From Streptomyces luomodiensis (GTDB lineage Bacteria; Actinomycetota; Actinomycetes; Streptomycetales; Streptomycetaceae): a stretch of DNA of 64,000 bases. Of the stretch, positions 43,274 to 51,224 are shown in pieces; within the stretch, counting starts at the first letter, position 1, and the number at the start of each line of letters is the position of its first letter. Made by a program: the position numbers and the translations under genes. Location of the stretch: NCBI RefSeq assembly GCF_031679605.1, contig NZ_CP117522.1, forward strand, positions 6,324,001 to 6,388,000, written 5' to 3'. Below the pieces are notes generated by a model that was not told where the DNA came from, ran no database searches, and was given only the letters and a program-made list of their open reading frames with translations.

Positions 43274-44203
43274 ATGAGTGACGCCATGCCTCCGGGCCAA
43301 CCAGACCTCGCCTCGATCGCCGCGGGCATCGAGCGCACGAACGAGCTGCTCCAGCGCGTGCTCGCCGAGGTCGCGACCACGCCCTCGACTCACGCGATCT
43401 TCGTCGACGCGGGGTACGTCTACGCGGCGGCCGGCCGGCTCGTCGCGGGTACGGAGGACCGCCGCGCCTTCGAGCTGGACGCCGAGGGGCTCATCGAGGC
43501 GTTCATCGACAAGGCGCGCACGATCTTCCCGGACAGCAGGCTGCTGCGCGTCTACTGGTTCGACGGCGCCCGGCGCCGGATCCACACCCCGGAGCAGCAG
43601 AGCATCGCGGAGCTGCCCGACGTCAAGGTCCGGCTGGGCAACCTCAACGCCAACAACCAGCAGAAGGGCGTCGACTCCCTCATCCGCTCCGATCTGGAAT
43701 CCCTGGCCCGCCACCGCGCCATCGGCGACGCCGTGCTGATCGGCGGCGACGAGGACCTGGTCTCCGCCGTCGAGGCGGCCCAGGGCTACGGGGCGCGCGT
43801 CCACCTATGGGGCATCGAGGCCCTGGAGGGGCGCAACCAGGCCGAGCCGCTGCTGTGGGAGGTCGACAGCCAGCGCACCTTCGACCTCGACTTCTGCAAG
43901 CCGTACGTCACCCGGCGGGCCGCCGGCTACGAGCCGAACGGCGACGCGCCGCTGTGCGGGCCCGCCCCGACCCGGGACGAGGTGCGCTTCGTCGGGGCGC
44001 AGATCGCCGCCCAGTGGCTGTCCTCACGCGGCCGTGACACGCTCGCGGAGCTGCTGCCGGGCCACCCGTATCTGCCCGGTTCCGTGGACCAGGAGCTGCT
44101 GATCGACGCGGAGGGGCTGCTACGGCTCTCCCTGCGCGCCCACGCCGATCTGCGACGCGCCCTGCGGGACGGCTTCTGGGAGCACCTACAGGCGCAGTAC
44201 TGA
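43274..44203 (+). CDS. NYN domain protein (PIN-like nuclease fold)
   Basis: 309 residues from the ATG at 43274, with GGAGAATGA upstream. Acidic catalytic pattern of NYN/LabA proteins: IFVDAGYVY near residue 44, YWFDGA, KGVDSLIRSDLESL, and LIGGDEDLVSAVEAAQGYGARVHLWG. Residues 1-40 form a helix. The C-terminal region (residues 235-309) is an extra domain (OB/LOTUS-like unclear). A probable RNase; target unknown. Confidence 0.9.
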   Translation: MSDAMPPGQPDLASIAAGIERTNELLQRVLAEVATTPSTHAIFVDAGYVYAAAGRLVAGTEDRRAFELDAEGLIEAFIDKARTIFPDSRLLRVYWFDGARRRIHTPEQQSIAELPDVKVRLGNLNANNQQKGVDSLIRSDLESLARHRAIGDAVLIGGDEDLVSAVEAAQGYGARVHLWGIEALEGRNQAEPLLWEVDSQRTFDLDFCKPYVTRRAAGYEPNGDAPLCGPAPTRDEVRFVGAQIAAQWLSSRGRDTLAELLPGHPYLPGSVDQELLIDAEGLLRLSLRAHADLRRALRDGFWEHLQAQY

Positions 44204-44256
44204 GCCGAGTACTGAGTCGAGCCAGCCCTGGCCGAGCCGATCCCGCCGCTTCCGGC

Positions 44257-45123
44257 TCAGCCCAGGTCGCGCCAGAAGCCGATCAGGGCCTCGGCGGTGG
44301 GGTGGGCCCGCTCGGTGTTGGGGGAGTGCCCGGCACCCTCGATCACGGTCCGGCGGGCGGCCAGCCGTCCGGCCATCTCGTCCATCAGCGGCACCGGCCA
44401 GGCGTAGTCCGCCTCGCCCGACAGCACATGGATGCGCAGCCGCACCGCCGCCAGCTCATCGACCCGGTCCGGCTCATCGGTCAGCTGCCGTCCCGTGACG
44501 ATCAGCTGCTCCGGTACGGTGCCGAGCCAGCGCTGACGCAGGAACTCCGCCACCCCCGGCGGGGTCGCCGCGTCGGCCGCCTCGGGCGGATCCAGCTCGC
44601 GCATCGCCTGCCATACGGACTCCATGTCCATCACGGTCAGCGCGTCGATCAGCAGCTTGATCCGGGCGCGCTGCGGGGCGGAGATGGCCGCCGGGCCGGA
44701 ACTCATGATCGTCAGTGAGGCGAACGCCCCGGGGTCGCGCAGTACGGCGGCCCGCGCGATCAGACCGCCGAGTGAATGCCCGAGCAGATGGACGGGGTCC
44801 TCGACGGCCGCGCTCACGGCGGTGGCCTGCGCGAGAACGTCCTGTGCCAGCTCGTCCAGGGCGTACGCGGCCTCCTTACGGGGGCCGGGAGTCTCGTGCT
44901 GCCCCCGCCCGTCGACGGCGACGACCCGGAACCCGGCCGTGGCGAGCGGCTCCAGCAGCGCGATGAAGTCCTCCTTGCTCCCCGTGAACCCCGGGACCAG
45001 GAGGACGGTCCCGCGCGCGGCCGAAGCGGGCCGCGCGTCATGGACGGCGAACTCCCCGCGCGAGGTCCGGAGCCGGTACGCGCGGGCGCATGCGGGCAGT
45101 GTGAGAAACGGCGGCCTGCTCAT
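44257..45123 (-). CDS. Alpha/beta fold hydrolase
   Basis: 288 residues from the ATG at 45123. Catalytic triad: nucleophile in LLGHSLGGL, aspartate likely in LSGEADYAWP, histidine in GAGHSPNTE. Oxyanion motif LLVPGFTGSKEDF. No signal sequence. Substrate unknown. A TAGCCT box 7 nt before the ATG with no ribosome site indicates a leaderless transcript. Confidence 0.87.
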   Translation of the reverse strand: MSRPPFLTLPACARAYRLRTSRGEFAVHDARPASAARGTVLLVPGFTGSKEDFIALLEPLATAGFRVVAVDGRGQHETPGPRKEAAYALDELAQDVLAQATAVSAAVEDPVHLLGHSLGGLIARAAVLRDPGAFASLTIMSSGPAAISAPQRARIKLLIDALTVMDMESVWQAMRELDPPEAADAATPPGVAEFLRQRWLGTVPEQLIVTGRQLTDEPDRVDELAAVRLRIHVLSGEADYAWPVPLMDEMAGRLAARRTVIEGAGHSPNTERAHPTAEALIGFWRDLG

Positions 45124-45253
45124 GGGCACGAGGCTATACAGGGCGCGGGAAACGGCACGTGAACGGCCAGGGGCCCGCACCGCGGTGTCGCGGAACGGGC
45201 CCCTGGCCGTGATGTGCCGCCGCCGGCCGCATGTGCCGCGCGGCGCTCTTGGC

Positions 45254-47899
45254 TCAGCCCTCGGCCGTGACCTCGACGGCCTCGGCCGCCTTGGTGCGCG
45301 TACGGCGTCGGGGCGTGGTGGCCTCGGTGGTGTCGGCCGCCTCGGCCACCTTGGCCGCCGGTTCCGCCGTGGTTGCCTTGGTGCGGGTGCGCCGGGGCTT
45401 GGCGGGGGTTTCGGTGGCTTCCGTCTCGGGTTGTGCGTCGGTGGTGGTGGCCTTGGTGGTGGCGCGGGTGCGGCGCTTGGGCTTGGCCGTCTCGGTGGTG
45501 CCTTCGGCGGTTTCGACGGCTGCCTCGGCGGCCTTGGTGCGCGTGCGGCGCCGTGGCGTGGTGGCCTCGGTGGCGTCGGCCGTCTCCGCCGTCTTGGCCG
45601 CCGGTTCTGCCGCGGTTGCCTTGGTGCGGGTGCGCCGGGGCTTGGCGGGGGTTTCGGTGGCTTCCGTCTCGGGTTGTGCGTCGGTGGTGGTGGCCTTGGT
45701 GGTGGCGCGGGTGCGGCGCTTGGGCTTGGCCGTCTCGGTGGTGCCTTCGGCGGTTTCGACGGCTGCCTCGGCGGCCTTGGTGCGCGTGCGGCGCCGTGGC
45801 GTGGTGACCTCGGTGGCGTCGGCTGCCTCGGCCGCCTCGGCCGCCTCGGCTGCCTCAGCGGCCTTGGCGCGGGTGCGGCGGCGCGGCTTGGCGGGGGCCT
45901 CTGCGGCCTCCGGCTGCGTCTCGACGGCCTCGACGGGGCTCGCAGCCTCCGCCGTGCCCTCGGCCGCTTCCACGGCCGTCTGGGCCGCCTCAGTGGCCTT
46001 GACGCGGGTGCGGCGGCGCGGCTTCGCCGGGACCTCCACGGCCTCCGGGGTCGCCACCGTCGGGGCTGCCGTCTCCGCTGCCTCGACGTCGACGGCGGCG
46101 GACGCGGATTCCTCCGTCGTGGTGCCTTCGGCGGTCTCGACGGCCGCTGTCGCCGCCTCTGCGGCCCTGGCGGCACCCCGGGTGCGGCGGCGGCGCGGCT
46201 TGGCGTCGACCTCGTCGGACTCCGCCTCCGCCTGGGGCGCCGCCGTGCGGGTCGCCTCCGCTTGGGCTGCCGCCGCCGTATCGACGGCGGTCGTGTCGAC
46301 GGCGGTCGTGGCCGCCTCGGAGCGGGACGTCGTCACACCGCCGCGCGTACGGCGGCGCCGGCGGAGCCGACGGGGCTCGGTGGCGCCCTCGGCGGTGTCG
46401 GTGGCGGACTCGGCCGTCGGCGCCCCCTCCGGGGCGCCCGTGCCGTCCACGGCCACACCGCCGCGGGTGCGGCGCCGTACCCGGCGGCTGCGCGCGGGGC
46501 GCTGCTCCGTGGCCGGAGCGGCGGCCCGGCGGCCGCGGCCGGCCCGGCCCCCGGTCTCGCCCAGGTCCTCGATCTCCTCGGCGGCGAGTCCGGCCCGGGT
46601 GCGCTCGGCGCGCGGGAGCACACCGGTGGTGCCCTCCGGGATGCTCAGCAGCTCGTAGAGGTGGTCGGAGGTGGAGTACGTCTCCTCCGGCTCGTGGAAC
46701 GGCAGGTCCAGCGCCTTGTTGATCAGCTGCCAGCGCGGGATGTCGTCCCAGTCGACGAGCGTGATGGCGATACCCGAGGCGCCCGCGCGGCCCGTGCGGC
46801 CGATGCGGTGCAGATAGGTCTTCTCGTCCTCGGGGGACTGGTAATTGATCACATGCGTGACGCCCTCGACGTCGATGCCGCGCGCGGCGACGTCGGTGCA
46901 CACCAGCACGTCGACCTTGCCGTTGCGGAAGGCGCGCAGCGCCTGCTCGCGTGCCCCCTGGCCGAGGTCGCCGTGGACCGCGCCGGAGGCGAAGCCACGG
47001 CGCGCGAGCTGATCGGCGATGTCGGCGGCGGTCCGCTTCGTACGGCAGAAGATCATCGCGAGACCGCGGCCCTCGGCCTGGAGCACGCGCGCCACGACCT
47101 CCGGCTTGTCCAGGGAGTGGGCGCGGAAGACATGCTGCGTGATGTTGGCCACGGTCGCGCCCTCGTCGTCCGGCGCGGTGGCCCGGATGTGCGTGGGCTG
47201 CGACATGTAGCGCCGGGCCAGGCCGATGACGGCGCCCGGCATGGTGGCCGAGAACAGCATGGTCTGGCGCTTGGCCGGAAGCATGTTGATGATCTTCTCG
47301 ACGTCGGGCAGGAAGCCCAGGTCGAGCATTTCATCGGCCTCGTCCAGGACGAGCGCCTTGACGGCGGAGAGCCGCAGCTTCTTCTGACCGGCCAGGTCCA
47401 GCAGCCGGCCCGGGGTGCCGACGACCACGTCGACGCCCTTCTTCAGGGCCTCGACCTGCGGTTCGTAGGCGCGGCCGCCGTAGATCGACACGACGCGGAC
47501 GGCGCGGACCTTCCCGGCGGTCAGCAGGTCGTTGGTCACCTGCTGGCACAGCTCGCGGGTGGGGACGACCACGAGCGCCTGCGGCGCGTCGGCCAGCTGC
47601 TCGGGCTTGGCCCGGCCGGCCTCGACGTCCGCGGGGACGACGACGCGCTCCAGCAGCGGGAGGCCGAAGCCCAGCGTCTTACCGGTGCCGGTCTTGGCCT
47701 GGCCGATGACGTCGGTGCCGGAGAGGGCGACCGGAAGCGTCATTTCCTGGATGGGGAACGGGGATGTGATGCCGACGGCTTCCAGGGCCTCGGCCGTCTC
47801 GGGGAGGATCCCGAGTTCTCGGAAAGTGGTCAGGATGCTTGCCTCTTCTGTGAGACGCGGCGAGAGGCGGCGAAGGGGGTCGCACGGCGCCCGGTGCAC
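45254..47899 (-). CDS. DEAD-box RNA helicase with long repetitive Arg/Thr/Ala tail
   Basis: 881 residues from a GTG at 47899. The conserved core may start at a CTG (47833, LTTFRELGI), which has AGAAGAGG nearby. Motifs: Q-motif FPIQEMTLP, I AKTGTGKT, Ia PTREL, Ib TPGRLLDL, II DEADEM, III SAT, VI HRIGRTGRAG. Residues 450-881 are a low-complexity basic tail of RRRTR units separated by Ala/Glu/Thr, containing two near-identical 81-residue units. RhlE-like; it should remodel structured RNA. Divergent from the ferritin-like gene. Confidence 0.93.
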   Translation of the reverse strand: MHRAPCDPLRRLSPRLTEEASILTTFRELGILPETAEALEAVGITSPFPIQEMTLPVALSGTDVIGQAKTGTGKTLGFGLPLLERVVVPADVEAGRAKPEQLADAPQALVVVPTRELCQQVTNDLLTAGKVRAVRVVSIYGGRAYEPQVEALKKGVDVVVGTPGRLLDLAGQKKLRLSAVKALVLDEADEMLDLGFLPDVEKIINMLPAKRQTMLFSATMPGAVIGLARRYMSQPTHIRATAPDDEGATVANITQHVFRAHSLDKPEVVARVLQAEGRGLAMIFCRTKRTAADIADQLARRGFASGAVHGDLGQGAREQALRAFRNGKVDVLVCTDVAARGIDVEGVTHVINYQSPEDEKTYLHRIGRTGRAGASGIAITLVDWDDIPRWQLINKALDLPFHEPEETYSTSDHLYELLSIPEGTTGVLPRAERTRAGLAAEEIEDLGETGGRAGRGRRAAAPATEQRPARSRRVRRRTRGGVAVDGTGAPEGAPTAESATDTAEGATEPRRLRRRRRTRGGVTTSRSEAATTAVDTTAVDTAAAAQAEATRTAAPQAEAESDEVDAKPRRRRTRGAARAAEAATAAVETAEGTTTEESASAAVDVEAAETAAPTVATPEAVEVPAKPRRRTRVKATEAAQTAVEAAEGTAEAASPVEAVETQPEAAEAPAKPRRRTRAKAAEAAEAAEAAEAADATEVTTPRRRTRTKAAEAAVETAEGTTETAKPKRRTRATTKATTTDAQPETEATETPAKPRRTRTKATAAEPAAKTAETADATEATTPRRRTRTKAAEAAVETAEGTTETAKPKRRTRATTKATTTDAQPETEATETPAKPRRTRTKATTAEPAAKVAEAADTTEATTPRRRTRTKAAEAVEVTAEG
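45291..45815. repeat. 243-bp in-frame tandem repeat in the helicase tail (two full units plus part of a third)
   Basis: Units begin at 45291, 45534 and 45777, an exact 243-bp (81-codon) period; the third is partial. Units are nearly identical at the DNA level, implying recent duplication or gene conversion. Confidence 0.9.
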
Positions 47900-48222
47900 C
47901 GGCCTTGGGGCGGCCGGTTCGGCGCGGGACCACGGCCTTCGCTCGAGCGCTCACGCCGCGAGCGGGTCCCTCCTGCCGTGCGCATGAGGGATGCGCGCCG
48001 CGCGGAGGGCGGTCGGGTTTGGAGCCGATCGGGCCACCGACCGGGCATCCGCATTCGTGGAACAACCCGCCGATACTCGACGGGCGCATTTACCACTGTA
48101 CCCCGGAAGTGCGCATCTGTGACCGGGCCATCCGGTGCGGGGCGTCGTCGGGCGTGGCTGACCAGGCCCTTCCTCGGGGCACGGGCCTTCCTCGGGGCCC
48201 GGAGCGGACTATTGTGCGCTCC
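47900..48222. promoter_or_regulatory. Divergent region between the helicase and ferritin-like genes
   Basis: 323 bp. The plus-strand -10 TATTGT is at 48210-48215, 7 nt before the ATG. The helicase side has a long GC-rich leader of unknown structure; DEAD-box helicase genes are often autoregulated there, but I saw no defined element. Confidence 0.4.
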
Positions 48223-49047
48223 ATGGAGACGCCTGACACGCCTGAGACGCCCGCCGCGACCGCCGGAGACCGCACCGGGGACCGCACCGCGGGCCGCGCC
48301 GGGGACCACGCCGCATCCGGGGCGGGCAGCGGGGAGAAGGCCCCGGAGCCCACCGGGGTCGCCGCCCAGGACTGGGACACGGCAGCCGCCGATCCGCAGT
48401 ACCGGGCCGCCGTGGTGGATCTGCTCGGCGCCCTCGCCTACGGCGAGCTGGCCGCCTTCGAGCGGCTGGCGGAGGACGCCAAGCTGGCGCCCACGATCGA
48501 GGACAAGGCCGAGCTGGCGAAGATGGCGTCCGCCGAGTTCCACCACTTCGAGCGGCTATCGGGCCGGCTCTCGGCGATCGGCGAGGAGCCGACGGCGGCG
48601 ATGGAGCCGTTCGCGGCGGCTCTGGACGGCTTCCACCGCCAGACCGCGCCGTCCGACTGGCTGGAGGGCCTGGTCAAGGCGTACGTGGGCGACTCGATCG
48701 CCAGTGACTTCTACCGCGAGGTGGCGGCCCGGCTGGACGCCGACACCCGCGGTCTGGTGCTTCAGGTGCTGGACGACACCGGCCACGCCTCGTTCGCGGT
48801 CGAGAAGGTGCGGGCCGCCATCGAGGCCGATCCGCGGGTCGGCGGGCGGCTGGCGCTGTGGGCGCGGCGGCTGATGGGTGAGGCGCTGTCGCAGGCCCAG
48901 CGGGTGGTCGCGGACCGCGACGCGCTCTCGACGATGCTGGTGGGCGGGGTGGCCGACGGCTTCGACCTGGCGGAGGTGGGCCGGATGTTCTCGCGGATCA
49001 CCGAGGCCCACACCAAGCGGATGGCCGCCCTGGGGCTTGCCGCCTAG
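48223..49047 (+). CDS. Ferritin-like domain protein (MiaE/tRNA hydroxylase-like)
   Basis: 274 residues; the first 45 are low complexity. A four-helix ferritin-like bundle follows with ALAYGELAAFERLAEDAKLAP, SAEFHHFERL, EVAARLDADTRGLVLQVLDDTGHASFAVEKV. Metal-ligand-like E and ExxH residues are seen (E78 region, EFHHFE, DDTGH). It may be diiron; tRNA hydroxylase is one guess. Leaderless: TATTGT box 7 nt upstream. A GTG at 48214 is an alternative. Rv3210c is the mycobacterial counterpart, also next to the helicase. Confidence 0.85.
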   Translation: METPDTPETPAATAGDRTGDRTAGRAGDHAASGAGSGEKAPEPTGVAAQDWDTAAADPQYRAAVVDLLGALAYGELAAFERLAEDAKLAPTIEDKAELAKMASAEFHHFERLSGRLSAIGEEPTAAMEPFAAALDGFHRQTAPSDWLEGLVKAYVGDSIASDFYREVAARLDADTRGLVLQVLDDTGHASFAVEKVRAAIEADPRVGGRLALWARRLMGEALSQAQRVVADRDALSTMLVGGVADGFDLAEVGRMFSRITEAHTKRMAALGLAA

Positions 49048-49100
49048 GCCAGGACGACCGCGGAACGAGGGGCTCCGGCGGCCGGTGGCGCTCCGGAGCC

Positions 49101-49180
49101 CGGTCGATCACGGTCGGTCAGGGTTGATTACGGTCGAGTACGGTCGATCAGGGCTGGTCACGGTTGGTCACGGCTGGTCA
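49101..49180. repeat. Eight degenerate 10-bp tandem repeats (consensus CGGTYGRTCA)
   Basis: Eight consecutive decamers lie in the gap between convergent stops. The last unit supplies the TCA stop of the minus-strand gene ending at 49178. The period equals one helical turn. Confidence 0.85.
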
Positions 49181-49450
49181 CGCCGGGACGGAACGCCGCC
49201 GGCGGGCGCCGGCGGGGCGGATGAGCAGCGACAGCAGGGCCGCCGCGAAGCCGAGCGCGACGACCAGCACCGCCGCGGTGTGTCCCGAGCCCAGCACCGT
49301 GTGGGTCAGCAGGGCGCCCAGCAGCGCGGCGGCGGGGCCGGTGGACAGGACGAGACGCCGCGCGGGTAGCCGCCGGGGGAGCCGGTGGAGCGCCCCATAG
49401 GCGATGACGAGACCGATCAGTGCCGAGCCGAGCGCTTCCCAGAACAGCAT
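49178..49450 (-). CDS. Small membrane protein, unknown function
   Basis: 90 residues with three hydrophobic stretches (about 5-20, 33-52, 58-75) and a basic C-terminus (GARRRRSVPA). ATG at 49450 with GAAGGA upstream. It lies where a hypothetical membrane protein (Rv3209) sits in the mycobacterial block. A perfect 12-bp palindrome lies 35 nt upstream of its start. Confidence 0.7.
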   Translation of the reverse strand: MLFWEALGSALIGLVIAYGALHRLPRRLPARRLVLSTGPAAALLGALLTHTVLGSGHTAAVLVVALGFAAALLSLLIRPAGARRRRSVPA

Positions 49451-49484
49451 TGGCGCGTCCTTCCCGTGAGCGGACCGGACCGAT

Positions 49485-49496
49485 ACGTGATCACGT
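49485..49496. promoter_or_regulatory. Perfect 12-bp palindrome ACGTGATCACGT upstream of the small membrane gene
   Basis: The sequence is its own reverse complement. It is 35 nt upstream of the ATG at 49450. It could be an operator for a dimeric regulator; the TetR gene is nearby (50070-50711). Confidence 0.45.
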
Positions 49497-49610
49497 GTCG
49501 GTCGTGCGACGTCCTACCCGTGCCCGAGCACGGGCAACCCTGTCCGCGGGGGCGGTCTGGAGCGTCCGGAGCATTCGGGGCGGGCACCGTGGAGCTCCTG
49601 GAACGGCGCG

Positions 49611-49644
49611 AAAAAAAGCGGGGCTCGGTCGTTGACCGAGCCCC
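49611..49644 (-). terminator. Canonical intrinsic terminator for the DUF3107 gene
   Basis: On the minus strand an 11-bp perfect GC stem (49634-49644 with 49620-49630, 3-nt loop) is followed by a run of seven T (49611-49617). It begins 25 nt after the DUF3107 stop. This is the clearest T-tract terminator in the window. Confidence 0.92.
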
Positions 49645-49668
49645 GGCGCCGTCGGGTGAGTGAAACCC

Positions 49669-49894
49669 TCAGGCCGCGCCGAAACCGACCTTGCGCGCGG
49701 TCGGCTCGCCGAGTTCGACGTAGGCGAGCCGGTCGGACGGGACCAGGACCTTGCGGCCGTGGTCGTCCTCCAGGGTCAGCACCTGAGTCTTGCCACCGAG
49801 CGCGTCGGCCACCAGGCGCTCGACCTCCTCGGCAGACTGCCCGCTCTCCAAGGTGATCTCGCGGGGCGCGTGCTACGCCGATCTTGACCTCCAC
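49669..49894 (-). pseudogene. DUF3107 family gene with a frameshift near codon 8
   Basis: GTG at 49894, with GGAGGG 8 nt upstream, begins VEVKIGVA and continues in a wrong frame. The expected DUF3107 sequence (PREITLESGQSAEEVERLV...KVGFGAA) continues in another frame from about 49869 to 49669. Between them the correct frame meets a TAG. The usual sequence is KIGVQHAPRE; two bases near 49873 appear lost, or one gained. The rest of the protein (about 66 residues) is intact, with its terminator. Either a recent mutation, a sequencing error, or programmed frameshifting. Counterpart of Rv3208A (TB9.4). Confidence 0.8.
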
Positions 49895-50069
49895 GGCCTT
49901 GTCCCTCCGACGGTCAGTTGAGTGCGCGGCCACCCGCGCTGTACCCAGCACACATTAGCCGGGCCGGGACACCCGCCGGGGGCCGCGGGGGCACGCCCGC
50001 AGCGAACACGCTCGCCGCCGCGAACTCGCGCCCTCGCGGCCGGGAATGGCGCCCGGGGTGCCCGGGTGC

Positions 50070-50711
50070 TCAGTGACCGCCTTCGGCCCCGTGCAGCGGG
50101 AACCCCGCGATACCGCGCCAGGCCAGCGAGGTGAGCAGCTGTACGGCGGTGTCCCGGGGGACGGCGCTCTCGCTGGAGAGCCAGTAGCGCGCGACCACCT
50201 GGGAGACCCCGCCGAGGCCCACGGCGAGCAGCATCGACTCGTCCTTGGACAGCCCGGTGTCCTCGGCGATGACCTCGCTGATCGCCTCGGCGCACTGGAG
50301 CGAGACGCGGTCCACGCGCTCGCGCACCGCGGGCTCGTTGGTCAGATCGGACTCGAAGACCAACCGGAAGGCGCCGCCTTCCTCCTCGACGTAGGCGAAG
50401 TACGCCTCCACGGTCGCCGCGACGCGCTGCTTGTTCTCGGTGGTCGAGGCGAGCGCGGTGCGCACGGCCTGGAGCAGGGCCTCGCAGTGCTGGTCGAGCA
50501 GGGCCAGATACAGCTCGAGCTTGCCCGGGAAGTGCTGGTACAGCACCGGCTTGCTGACTCCGGCGCGCTCGGCGATGTCGTCCATCGCGGCCGCGTGGTA
50601 GCCCTGGGCGACGAAGACCTCCTGGGCGGCTCCCAGGAGCTGATTACGTCGGGCTCGGCGCGGCAGGCGCGTACCTCGCGGGCGCGCCTCGGTCTGCTCG
50701 ATGGCTGTCAC
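50070..50711 (-). CDS. TetR family transcriptional regulator
   Basis: 213 residues from the GTG at 50711, with GGGAGG 5 nt upstream; an upstream ATG at 50762 is less likely. N-terminal helix-turn-helix: NQLLGAAQEVFVAQGYHAAAMDDIAERAGVSKPVLYQHFPGK at about residues 23-65. The rest is a ligand/dimer domain. It matches Rv3208, upstream of DUF3107 in mycobacteria, so it may control that gene or itself. Ligand unknown. Confidence 0.92.
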   Translation of the reverse strand: MTAIEQTEARPRGTRLPRRARRNQLLGAAQEVFVAQGYHAAAMDDIAERAGVSKPVLYQHFPGKLELYLALLDQHCEALLQAVRTALASTTENKQRVAATVEAYFAYVEEEGGAFRLVFESDLTNEPAVRERVDRVSLQCAEAISEVIAEDTGLSKDESMLLAVGLGGVSQVVARYWLSSESAVPRDTAVQLLTSLAWRGIAGFPLHGAEGGH

Positions 50712-50848
50712 GCCGCCTCCCAATGAATGATGCCTGTGCACGGTGTCCACCGCGCCCGCCATCGTACTTTCGGGTAACAGGGCGGCGCGCTGTTCGTGCG
50801 GAGAATTTCACGGACCGGACTCTATGAAAAGCCCACAAACGGTGCTGG

Positions 50849-51079
50849 TCACCGGTAGTCCTCCTCGCTCTCCTCGACGACCCGACCCTGTTCTGCCCGG
50901 TCGGCCTCGTTGGCTTCCAGGAGGTCGTCCGCCCTGGGCGGTTGGTCGCGGTGGGGGAGCACCTCGCGACGCTGTTCGAAGGCGTCCGCCTCGGGAGCCT
51001 CGACGTCGTACACGGTGGTCTCGTCGGTGTTCTCGACGGAGTCCTCGAAGGTGTCGGGATCGCTCGGGTCGATGGACAT
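50849..51079 (-). CDS. Small acidic hypothetical protein
   Basis: 76 residues from the ATG at 51079, with GGGGAG 4 nt upstream. Extremely acidic and probably disordered (SIDPSDPDTFEDSVENTDE at the start, EESEEDYR at the end). No domain recognised. Lies between the TetR gene and an alpha/beta hydrolase gene in the opposite orientation. The ribosome site supports it as a real gene. Confidence 0.7.
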   Translation of the reverse strand: MSIDPSDPDTFEDSVENTDETTVYDVEAPEADAFEQRREVLPHRDQPPRADDLLEANEADRAEQGRVVEESEEDYR

Positions 51080-51224
51080 GTACTCCCCTTCCCTGTGGCG
51101 GCTTCCCAGGGGCGGGTGATCGCCCCTGTGTCTTACGAGCCTAGGAGAGGTCACTTTCGGACGCTACGCAGTCTGTGAGCGTGAACACACGATCGTGCGC
51201 GTGATCGTCTCGTAACATTGCCGC

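Noticed and set aside
44624..48874. Long plus-strand open frame (over 1400 codons) opposite the helicase and hydrolase
   Set aside because: It is the mirror of the repetitive, GC-rich helicase tail and lacks any recognisable domain; the minus-strand genes have all motifs.
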